Shown piece after piece: positions 12,548 to 23,790 of a stretch of 39,941 bases of DNA; within the stretch, counting starts at the first letter, position 1; each line of letters begins with the position of its first letter. The notes under the pieces were generated by a model, which saw only the letters and a program-made list of their open reading frames with translations, was not told the DNA's origin and did not search any database. The DNA comes from Lingula anatina. Lineage: Eukaryota; Brachiopoda; Lingulata; Lingulida; Lingulidae. The stretch lies in NCBI RefSeq assembly GCF_001039355.2, contig NW_019776161.1, positions 36,597 through 76,537 on the forward strand, given 5' to 3'. The position numbers and the translations under genes are program-made.

Positions 12548-15500
12548 TAAGTGGTGGTGTAAAGTGAAATTATTATAATAATCTAAATAACACAAACACA
12601 TACATACAGTACTAGTGATAGCATTAAGCAAGCCAGGGTATCTGCTGGGATCCAGCCAAGGAGCAGATGCCAAATGAGGCTTTTATAGAGCAATTTTAAC
12701 GCAATGAGCAGAGCATAATTACTGAGATATATATTTAACAACAGCACAGACAAATAGAGCTTTGACATGAAAGGCAGTGATATACATGTATGGATTTATT
12801 ACCTCCAACAAGGATGTTACATTTTGGTTTTTAAAAATGTTGTCTTTCACCCTTGTATGCCTAAGAGAGAAGTGATTAAAATCTGCAAATACCTGAAGAT
12901 ATTTCAAGCAGTTCTTTTTTTCATATATATTTTCAGAAAATTCTGGACAAAGATTATCAATGCATTAATATGAGTGTGTGCATTGTACTTGTTCAACAAC
13001 TTTCAAACCTCAAAATGTCATTAGTTTTTTTTTTCTTAGTACATGATGTGTATACATTGCTTAAAAAATGCATCCAAGTATATCAGTGCATTCCTCCCTC
13101 CCCCTTCCCTCAGTATTGACTGCAGGGCTTATGCACAAACAAACAAACTGACACATAATATTTCTATGTAAACCCAACACTACATTACTTCATACATTCT
13201 TTCATGACTTCGATGAACACAGACAATCCATTTCTACAAAAAAAAATGTTAATAATACAATACACTGCAAAGAAAATCATGACATGATTATCTGTTATTA
13301 CTATATGACACCCGCAACTTTCACCTAAAATATACCTATTCCTAATCAGTCATACTACATGGCACTTTACGACAGATATGCAAAGTACAAGTTCATAGTA
13401 ATTTGACTTTGGGATGCCACCACCAAGTCTTGTTACAGCCTGTGATGTAAATCACTGACCCAACTGCCAATGCCTGAAAAAATCAGGCTAGGCCAGTTAA
13501 ATATTCTGAAAAACAGTCTGATACTGGCCAGTCTGGGTTTGTAAATTTTTTTCAGCTATTATAATAACATGTAATTCAGTTTGTTTTATAAATCTTCAGG
13601 TTATATGTTGAAGTCTTTTTAATAAACTTTTGAAAACCCCATGTTTTTGTTCTTATTTGTAATAAGAAAACTGTTTAATCTCAATATGTTAATTTAAGTG
13701 ATTAAAAAAATGGACTTGGGCCAGCAAATTTTGGTTTGGATCAGTAGATTCTCAGATCCTGATGGTTAGACATCCTGCAAGTTGAAAGTATTTGGCACAT
13801 ACTAGTATTACGACCTTACCCCAGTTGGTACACATAAGAGCTGCCTGTCCAGCAACCCCCCCTCCTCCTTTGACTGAATAATGCTTGAATAGCCACATTT
13901 AACAACCAATTGTGTGCACCAAAATGGCACGCCTGTCAAAATCTCACATCTCACCATTAAATCAGTAACACCAAATTAGAATGAATTCTAAAACCGGTCT
14001 GTGATTTTAAACATTTGAATCCCTAACAGAAGCTAAGAATCCATTCATGTATGTTTATTTTCCTTTTAAAATTGTCTTAAACATTTCTAAGGATAACTTT
14101 AATGTCACTTCTTGCAGATCATGTGATAAATTTTGTGGAAAAAATTGCACCCAACTCTCACGTTTTTCAGCGCTTAAAACCCTGGATTTTTTTTTACAGC
14201 CACTTAAACTGCATTCCAATAACAAGGCGCACATCCAATAACACGTAACTTTTAAAATAAACAGTGTCACATTGAATTCTCCAATCAACCGACTGAAGTA
14301 GAGTACCACATGGATCTCAGAGCACAAGTTTCTTTTTTAATTTGAACCTGATCCCAACATTACAATGTAAGAGTAGCAACAAAAAAACAAAATGTAAAAT
14401 AATAACTTGAAGCAATTGTAAACTTTAGAGGAGGACTTGCAAATAATTACATCAACTTGAGAGTTGGGTGTCCTCTAGGGCCAAAGGGCTCCAAATATTG
14501 TTTGTACAGTAAAATTAATTGCTTTTTTGTTTTCTTTGCTTTCTGCTAGGGACTAGAAAGAAAGAAGCATACCAAGTGTTGGCAAAACTGATCGAGCTTC
14601 TCCTTTTAACCCTAAAGGAAATGATATAAGGAAATGACAAGCATTTAGAGTTTTCTTTTCATTAAAGATGACTTAAAGCGCATTTTGTGCTAATCCAATT
14701 TAGCCACCTTTGGACCAATCAAAATTTCATATCTAAATGCAATATTTACATTGTCAGAAATACTTCTATCTAGTAACACTGGTCAGCTCACCAATGGTTC
14801 CACTTTAAATCTAGCAACCAAAATATCCCAAAGCCTTAATTTTGACAAACTTCTAACGAGCTTAGCTATTTTGAGTACTATAAAAACAATTACATTTATT
14901 TTGTGCAAAAATTTAAATCACTACTTGTTTTACAAACAAAAAAAATTTTAAGAGGAAGCTCATGTTTTATTCAACAAACATTTTGTTGTTCTCGTACACC
15001 AATAAATTTATAGAGTGTGCCCCACATTTTACATGCAATGCTTCACACTAAAACACCAGTTTCCTGACTCATTTTCCCTACAGTAATGTAGTAAAGAAAA
15101 ATCAGTACTTAGTCTAATAAGGAGTCTTAGGGACATTATCACATTATGTCTCCTTTTCTGTTGGATATTGTCAAAAAAATCTTTATTTTTGACCTAGCCA
15201 GTCCGTAGATCATTTGGTGCTTTTTTTTAACCTGGTCTTCACCTTGTTAACATCCAGTTTTAAATGGCTCCAGGCTCAAAAAGGTACGTTAAGTTGACCC
15301 CCAAAACTTGACCTCAGTTCAGTAAATCACATCTGAGATTGCAGTGTCACTTTACATTTAAAAACACAGTGGGTACCCTGTGGCACATATTAAAACATGC
15401 ATGTTCTCTTTACGATGTATTTTTCATTTAAGAAAAAAAAATGTCTGCTGAATAATGTTAAAATCAGGACCAGGCGTAACACATGGGTTTAATACTAATA

Positions 15501-16795
15501 AGAGGATTCGCGTGTTTACCTGCACCTCTGCCAAGGAAATATGTTCTTTACTCACTTTGACCTTAATACAGCCAGGTCACAAATAGCAAAAAACATAACT
15601 GTCAAAATAATAAAAAAACTGGGATGATGGCATTATTTCTGTCCCAAAATCTAGATCCACACACCTAAAAATCCAACTGTATCAAAATTCCAGTCAACTA
15701 TATGCAACAAGTTGTTAAACAAAGTGCAGTATTTAAATATATTCACTGTCTTCCCCATCATCTTAATCAAATGACAAAAAGTTTAAATGGGAACACGTGG
15801 ATCCTGGATGCATCCTGGATGCGAGTGTTAGAATGCCTATTATAAAGTAATTACATACAAAACGTACTTCCATGTTTAGCAAGACAACCACTATCAGTAG
15901 AGACCATACATACTTCATGCAGCTGAGAGCCCAACTATTTATCTGCATAGTTATCAATAAAACATCTGATAAAAAATAATGGTTCAAGTCACGCTATCTG
16001 AGTTTGTATATTGCTCTAAATAAAAAATATATAGTATATACATTCAGTTATGTGAGTAACATAAAGTTGGTTCATGCTTTTTCGACCATGTGTGACTTAA
16101 GTCTGAAAAACTTTACAGTTGTTACCCTGTTTCTACTGCTTCACATGGTATCTCATAACTAAGGGTGAATGGATACATTTTAAAAACCAAACTTTTCTGT
16201 AAGAAATATAAAAGTTTGCTGTCAGAATCCAATTTTGAATATTAAATATAATAATAATAATAATAAAATGTTTGTTAAAAAATAGACAACACTCTGAGAA
16301 AACAGACATCAAATCATTTTGAAATTTTAAAAAATCTTTAAAGATATTTTAAGATCCATGTCAGTCAAAATTGCATTTAGTTCTGTATCCTTTATGAACA
16401 ACTATATGTCTATCCTGAATATTTCAATGAAACTAAAAACTTTAAGAGATATCTTGTCCTAACAAAAAAAAAAGGAACAAAGAAAAAAAATCAGTTGGAA
16501 ACAACCCCACTCGTTGTCACATTTAATAAAAAATAAAAAAGCCCTCCATTGCAAAAGCCTAAATGACTGTAAATCTTAAAGCTCAAATTTACTGTCCTCT
16601 TTGTGAAAGTATCAGCTTACTCTACCTTCAACCTGTTTATTTCAAATCATGTCACCCTCCACATGGTGACATTATCCTCTTTACGGGACCACAAGCTTTT
16701 CAACGACAGTCAAAAGCCATTGAACTTGGCACAGGCCGTGGCAAACAGGTGATACTACATCGTAACTTCCCAGCAGTAGTGAGTGCAGGCCTGTT
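12548..16795. other. AT-rich non-coding stretch
   Basis: I see no exon, RNA gene or clear element here. Open frames are short, lack domain-like sequence, and are not flanked by convincing splice sites. Confidence 0.5.
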
Positions 16796-16933
16796 GCCAT
16801 CAATTGCAAAAGGGGGGGGTTCTTTTTCTGAAAATGTGGACCTTTTATCATGATACCTTAGTTTACCTTGTATACATCAAATTTACCCAGAGTGGACCTT
16901 TTCCCTCCCAAACCTCACCTGGCTACAAGCCTG
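16796..16933. mobile_element. Short element with CAGGC(C/T)TG ends and internal polyG
   Basis: The left end CAGGCCTGTTGCCA and right end TGGCTACAAGCCTG are imperfect inverted repeats. Inside is a G8 run, then TTCTTTTTCTGAAAATGTGGACC and later GAGTGGACCTTTTCCCTCCC. Similar internal words occur at 20335-20564. No clear target duplication. Confidence 0.5.
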
Positions 16934-18214
16934 AAGCGTCTACAGCATCATTTCTTTGCAGGAAACTCGACTGAACAAGCTTACTTGATTTAACGATTAT
17001 CTCTTCATATGCAAAGTATAATAATTTAATTTGTATATCAACTTACAAACACCTTTTCTTGATCACCACCGGGAAGTGTAAAGAATTTAGACTATTTAAA
17101 CTGGCAGTAACTGACATACGTGAACTGACTAACAATAAACTGGCAACATTCATATTTCACTGAATTAAAATTATCATTCAATGATCACACACACACACAA
17201 AATCATTTCAAAATACCAAAAACAAAACCCTGATCAAACTTACCTTCAAATTTGCACGGTTATCCAGTTAATGTGTAACTTTTAAGTGCTATCGACTGTG
17301 GAGCTGGCCGTGGACCGTGTCATAACACATACACAGACACAGCGTGTACTGTCTTCTCTGTTAGTGAGCGGTCACGGTGTGTTCCTCACACATCTTGGGG
17401 AAGGACTGAAGAGAAAAATCAGGAAATGAAACATTAGTGGTAATTTCCTGTCGGGGAAATTGGTCCAAAACCGTTCCCTGATTAACGTTGGTTAATTAAA
17501 CTCGTACAACGGACAAACATGTTCATAGCAATACAGAAACATTTATCACCGAAGGCAACATTTTAAGTTAACTCTCAACAGGGGAACTGCAGGGGGGGGG
17601 GGGGGGCTTGTGGGAATATTTCTTATTTTACTGCCTGTCCTATTTAAATGCTACTAGTAATGATTAACAATATTGGCTGATTACACTCTTACAAAGGAAA
17701 ACCCTGTTCACAGCAATACAGCAACACATTTCATTTAAGGTAATGTTTTTTTAATCTTAAAATGAGCTCATTACAGAGGTTGGGAGGGGGTGGGGATGAG
17801 GGATGCATCTTACTGGACCAGGTATTTGATAGCCTGTCTTATATTTAATAATATGTCTTAATTATTACAAACAAATATACATGTACGCATTATGTTTTTT
17901 GACTTATTTTTGGCTTAAATAGTTAGATATTAGAAAAGAGCAAAAATCAAGCAAATAACAGCTAGTGATCAACACCAGGTACAACAGCTGTGCTCACACA
18001 TGCGTACGCTTTGGACCGAAAGCAGCCCGACTTGTGTTGTCACCAGAAAGACATAGACTGAGGTACTTCATTTTGTTATTTTTTAAGTGGCTTTTACTAA
18101 TTTCCTAAATGTTATCAGTTTTCAATTTTAAAACCAAAATTTTGGCCAATTTAAGTGAAATTTTAGCTACCGATTACACAAGCACTTTTAAAACAAGAGA
18201 AGGCGTATCACTCA
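16934..18214. other. Non-coding stretch with a possible minus-strand 5' exon
   Basis: A more GC-rich patch at 17244-17400 ends, on the minus strand, in AAG followed by the donor GTAAGT. It may be a non-coding first exon. A G15 run lies at about 17592-17606. Confidence 0.35.
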
Positions 18215-18387
18215 CTGGGGTAGCGCTAACACTCGCCAATTTAGCCAAATGCTAAAACTGACTTAAATTGGCTAAACAAAAAGGGCTTGATTTGACTAAT
18301 TTTAGTCAAAATAGAACCATTTGGATAACAAATTGACAAAAAAGTGGTGATTTGGCTAAAGGAAAAAAATTGATAGCGCTACCCCAG
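18215..18387. mobile_element. 173-bp inverted-repeat element with 5-bp target duplication
   Basis: The ends are CTGGGGTAGCGCTA and TAGCGCTACCCCAG, perfect over 14 bases. ACTCA is duplicated at 18210-18214 and 18388-18392. The AT-rich interior repeats variants of TTGGCTAAA and TTTAGTCAAA. It is non-coding and thus a MITE. The 5-bp duplication matches the length seen at 10787-11032, but the ends differ, so a shared enzyme is only a possibility. Confidence 0.85.
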
Positions 18388-18392
18388 ACTCA

Positions 18393-20136
18393 GATAATTT
18401 GATTCCTCACAGAGTTAGATCAATCTATCTAGTATGATAGTTATATCTTGTGAAAGCACCCTAAATTACAGGCACCTATAGTATCCTATCCTAAATATTA
18501 ACCAAGTAAAGTCAGCTACAAAAGAAAACCTTCACAAAAATGAACAACTTCTCAGGACAGTGACCCTTCACACAATTAATGAGTGGAGCGGCTTCATCTC
18601 CGAACTATCTACTGGAGGAACGTGACATCCATCAACATGTGAAACAACTACATATTAATCAGTAGAGTTACTAATAACAGGATCTCTCTCTCTCTCTCTC
18701 TTTCTCTCTCGATGTACTTGTATGTATAGGCTGTACAAAGTAAACAACTGACAAGAAAATTATCATTTTCTGCTTCAACTATCTTAATTCTGACCTGACA
18801 GCAAAACAGCAAAACTGTGAAGTTTGGGAATTAAATTATGATTGTTTTAATCACAAAAACAGGTCACCTTTTGTGTGAAAAACCTGATGAAAATGGCTAT
18901 ACTGCAGGAAGTGATGTGCTAATTAAAAGCACGATATGAGACAAAATTACTGAAACGGTGCCGATAATTTGTTGTTTTTTCCAAAATGAGTGAAATAATG
19001 AACGGCATGTGAACAGTCAGACTGCGTCATAGATGACAGGCAAACGCAGGCAGGTTATTTGTTGCAAAACAAAGCAATTTTTGTAAGATTAATGAGTGTT
19101 ATTACTCAATTGACTTACATATAGATATGACATGCTTACGTACTACATTTCAAAGGCCTTAAGTCAGTGCTCGATTTGAAAAGGGGTGATGTTTTTTTCG
19201 GAATATATGGACCTTTATCTCCTTCCCCAGTGGCTAACTCAGCTTGAAAAGAGGGGGGATGAAATAGATCAAATTTTGATAAAGAATTAATCTTTCTGGC
19301 CAAAAGGTCCACTGAGAAAACAAATATATATCTTTTTTTAATCTTAAAAGAACCTGCAATGAGGCTGGATCTTAGAAGGGTGGAGGAGAAATTATCAGGC
19401 AATTATGATTTCCCTTCAGATTGTATCTAATTCAAACTTATTTATCCTTTTGAACGAATCAAAATGATAAAGCTATTCACTAAGCACCAAGTTGAAATAT
19501 TTACATTTAATTATGTTGATCTTTAAGGAGGATGAATCTAAAACAAGATCAGAATCAGTTTTACTAGTTTAAATATTTCTTGACAGAATTTTTCCTAATG
19601 GACTCCCAGCTTTGCTTCAAAAAATATGTTAATATAAATATTTCATATCAAAATGTATGTACTATGTGTGTACTATGAACCAAACAGTGAAAGTTAATTA
19701 CACAGAAAATAAATATTTCAAGTTGACCCATTAGCAAGTACAAATGGATGCTAAAAATGAGAAAAACCTATCAAAACGTGGAGAATAAAAATCTTAATAT
19801 TTTATTTTCAGATGTTGCTATGTCGCACGTCATGGTGAAGAAAATTGCATTTTGACATGGAATGTTTTAAAAAGTGCATTACAAACAGGTGTGACTTCCT
19901 ACGTGCAGTAACTATTTGTGTACTTCAGGACATAAATTATATATATACTTGGCAGACAATTATGCTTCCTTCATTGTATATAAAAAGAAGACTAAAAGTT
20001 CAGTTGTGTTTCTAGTGCAGCTTGATCCTCCTAAGTATCGGGGCTGTGTGTGTGCATTTGCGTATGTGTGTACACATGAATATATGTGTGTGTTCAATTG
20101 TGCAATGGTGTGGGCACATACATGTACCAGCTAATA

Positions 20137-20178
<42 letters not shown>

Positions 20179-20334
20179 TCACTGCAATACCTCTAATTCA
20201 CCTACCTATAATAGGTAATATAATACATCACAGGTACTCCACTAGTCCACAACAGTACAAGTTTTTAATAGACGAAACATGAGCAAACTGAAACATATAA
20301 CCAAATGATAATTAAATAACAGTATATACTACCC
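18393..20334. other. Non-coding stretch
   Basis: No supported gene. A CT repeat lies at 18682-18711 and a GTGTG-rich patch at 20045-20110. Confidence 0.55.
20144..20174. repeat. (AT)n dinucleotide repeat
   Basis: A pure AT tract of about 30 bases, preceded by GT/ACAT-rich sequence. Confidence 0.95.
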
Positions 20335-20564
20335 ATAGGCCTTTATAGCGACCAATTTAAGAGGGAGGGTGGGGGTCTTTTTCTGAAATAGTGCACGTGT
20401 GCCTAATTTAACCCCCTTTGTAGACCAAACTTGAGAAACAATGAGAACCTCAGCCCAAGAACCAAAATTAGATTTTGATTCGGAGTGGACCTTTAGTAAA
20501 CTAAGTGGGAGGATTCTTTGGAACCCCCCTCATCCCCCACCCCCTCCCCCACCTATAAGCCTTA
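20335..20564. mobile_element. Probable relative of the polyG element at 16796
   Basis: The ends TAGGCCTTTATAGC and, inverted, CTATAAGCCTTA are loosely symmetrical. The interior has GGGTGGGGGTCTTTTTCTGAAA and CGGAGTGGACCTTT, shared with the element at 16796-16933, and C-rich sequence at 20524-20551. Boundaries are approximate. Confidence 0.45.
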
Positions 20565-22848
20565 CATAAACAACATATCATTTTTAATTAAATATATTTT
20601 CAATTAAACATGCAGTCTAAATATTTTGTATTTCTGTGATTACCCTTACCTCACTACTAGTACCTGAATATAGCTTGATTAATTCAAGTTACTTTGTTGC
20701 CTCTGCAGAATTTAGATCTATATCGACCTACATGTATATTGATTATCAGGATTATAGGTTTATTTTCAGTTCAATAGTTCCATCAAAACTCTACAGTTAC
20801 CATATTAGTGTTATTTCAATAAAGTGTTTTCCTTTACAACACCTATATGCGTGGAGCTTATGTAATTATATCAATTCAAGTAAGAGAGCTTGCCCCGCTT
20901 TAATAGGAATGTAAACTTGACCCATTTGAAGATAAAATTTCATTCATACAAATTTCACGCGATAATAAAATAAAGGTATTCAAATCAATAAAGATTTAAG
21001 GATTAGGGATCGAAATGGTCAAATTCTATAGATATGAAAGAGGTGTTTCATCAGTGTTCGACAAAATACCCCCTTTCCCCGTCCAAGTCTTGTACATGAA
21101 CTAGCACCGCAGCCTGAATCATAATCTGAATTAGTTATCATTGAAGTTCGGCATAGATATGACGGAGAAAGAGTGTTTGTGGGTTACAATTAGTCACTGC
21201 ATGAGTGCTGCTGCTCAAGCTGGTTCCATTTCAGTATATATTTGATAGAAAAAAGTTTCTGAAGATTTACATCTTGCCTATGAGGGGATAGCAGCATTTG
21301 CTGTTGTTTGTTGCATAGTTTTAAATTGAGTCAGAGAAGGAAAGGTCCTTGGCTTTAATAACGACTTTGCTACTGTGTACTTTGGTCAGGTAGTCCTACA
21401 TAGTAGTCATTGTATTTAATAATATGAAATGACTGGCTATACACAAAAGGTCAAGAAAAATATATTATCAGTCAAGCAAGTAGATTAGGTGTACCATAAT
21501 TTCAATGATTTTTCCATGGTTTACTTATATTTCTAAAATCTTTTCCTTCCCTTTAAATATTTTTGTGTAATTCCATTGTTTCATGTTTGTTAATTAGTGA
21601 AATAAAATTCAATCTGCCTACTAGTACTTTTAAGATTTGACATCTTACCTTCTATAGCTAAATTGTATAATAATCATATATGCTCTCAAAGTGAACTAAC
21701 TCCTCCCCTAAAAATATCTAGACCGATTCAAGTATCAAAAATAAACATGCTGATCAACAAAACATGACCTACTAAAATTGACCACAGTGGACGAACTGAA
21801 TAGATGTGATACTGATTAATCTTGATTTAATAGCTTCNCGTTGCTTAAATAGGACAGATGCACTGGCAGATGGCTCCAGGCTGTCTTCTGGGTTTTCTGG
21901 AAGGTGGTCAGAGTTTTGAAATTTGCACTGACAAGCATGCGTTTTTTTCTGTTGGAAGACAGTCGAAAATGGAGGACAGATAAACAAAGATAATTTGGAA
22001 AAGTGTCAGAAAATATCTCTGGATCCACCCCTGAGATAGGAAAAAAAGATCCATGTCAAACAAGGGTCAAAAATATTACACTTTTATCATGGTCACTACC
22101 TCAGCTGACATTGCGGATTAGGGGATTTAGAGGGATAAACACAGCAACAGGTGAAGAGATTGTTACCTGCAACTGTTTACACTGGTTAAATGGTGCCAAC
22201 AAACTGCGCTCCAGGATCACTTAATTTTGTGGTGATAAAGACCGTGTATACTAACAACAGAGAAAACAAACCAACCGCACTTAACATCACGTCCATACAT
22301 ATAAAAATATTTCAGTTTAGGTTGATCATTTTAGCAATAAAACAAACTGGGATATATATCTGCAGTTAATTCCACTGGTTAAGAATACAGGTGCAGTACC
22401 TGCTGGTCTTAAATACATTCTGGTTATAAAAAAGATATATAAAACTTGTTATTTGTTCAGACTACTACTGTACGTTTTATCTCTAGTGAAAACAAACTTA
22501 AATTCTAGTCTCAATGTTTAGAGTCACTTTCAGGCTAGAAGTCATTTATAAATCTGCTCTCTGTTAATTACTGATGCTTGACTGCAACTTCAAGTATGAA
22601 TTTTTTATTTCTTTTTCCCCCAGTTCTAACATCAAATAGGTTAAACTCTGACTTAACTCATTCAACCAAAATTCTTTTAAAACAAAAATGAGAAAATGAA
22701 GAAATCCTGCCCTGTTTTCAGACTTAAAGCCAAAAAAACAAACAAAACTATGAAACACTAATCACACAAAAAAAAGCTGGGCTGAAGCCAACTTGCAGCT
22801 TTTTTGTAGGTTCTCTTAAGTTTCTCCAGCAACTAATTAAACCTTTTA
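20565..22848. other. Non-coding stretch with an isolated N
   Basis: No supported gene. The N at 21838 sits in otherwise ordinary sequence and may mark a contig join. Confidence 0.5.
22019..22033. mobile_element. hAT-like terminus, isolated
   Basis: CTGGATCCACCCCTG matches the end sequence at 1915-1929. No partner end was identified, so this may be a solo remnant. Confidence 0.35.
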
Positions 22849-23378
22849 GTCTAGATGACTGGTGCAAAAATTGCTCAGAATGTGGAAAAAGCATGAAACT
22901 TGGCACAAATGTTCTTTGGACTATGCTGATCATTTTCAAGGGCAGTGCCCAAAATTTCTAAGCGTTGCTTAGCAACCGTTGCTAAGGAAGTGATTTACCT
23001 TAGTAACAAGCTAATTGGACCTTTCTTGTTCAGTTTAAATGATTTAAAAAGGCTTTTAATAATGTTTCAAACCATCAGAACTATCACTTTACTATTTGAA
23101 GACATTAAAAAACCAAGTAAACCATTGCAACAGTTGCTAGTCAGCATATTACCCTAGCAACAAGTATATAACATTATATATATAATAATATATATTTAAT
23201 AATATATATATACAGATATCTCTGTAGCATTTTACATACCCTCCAGTCCCTTCCCATCTTTCTGTTCCCATTCTACATATACTTACATGTTTCTNGACCA
23301 AAGAACATTTGTGCCAAATTTCATGCTTTTTCCACATTTTGAGCAATTTGGCCAAAATATAACACCAGTCATCCAGAC
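22849..23378. mobile_element. About 530-bp element with long, diverged inverted repeats
   Basis: The left arm 22849-22925 and right arm 23291-23378 are inverted copies sharing GAATGTGGAAAAAGCATGAAA-like and TTGGCACAAATGTTCTTTGG sequence. Inside are GTTGCTTAGCAACCGTTGCTA at 22964-22984 and related GTTGCTAG/CTAGCAAC motifs on the right. An isolated N at 23295 lies in the right arm. The target duplication is not clear and there is no coding capacity. Confidence 0.7.
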
Positions 23379-23585
23379 TATTTGTCATTTTAAGTGGAAC
23401 AGAGTGATCTTCAGTAAATTAAATCTAGGGTTAATTAACTCGTTGGCTGGGGACTTTGGGTGTGTTTCCAGTCATTATGAATGCCCTCACTTTGTACATA
23501 TTATCAGAGAGGGTGTGCAGTAAAATATATTTCTTAATTATCATTATTATTAATATTATCATCAAATGTCAAATGCACAACTTAA

Positions 23586-23790
23586 TTACAGTGGTAATAT
23601 GTGGTACAACAAACTAAAGGAATTATATTGGTTTCCTCTGGTGTGCTAGTCATAACGATAGAGGCTGGTTACAGTGGTGGTACAGCAGAGAGATAAGATT
23701 GGTTTCATGTGGTGAGCTAATCCTAATGGTACAGGCTGATTACAGTGGTAATGGGTGGTATAGCAGACAGATTAGATTGGCTTCTAGCTA
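23586..23790. repeat. Three-copy minisatellite of about 70-83 bases
   Basis: Units begin TTACAGTGGT at 23586, 23669 and 23740. Each has GTGGTA(C/T)A(A/G)CA, then GATT-GGTTTC-like sequence, and ends (A/G)AGGCTG(G/A). The second unit lacks a small block, giving periods of 83 and 71. Confidence 0.75.

Noticed and set aside
22945-23523. 70-79-codon frames on both strands
   Set aside because: They fall in the long-armed inverted element and translate its repeats.
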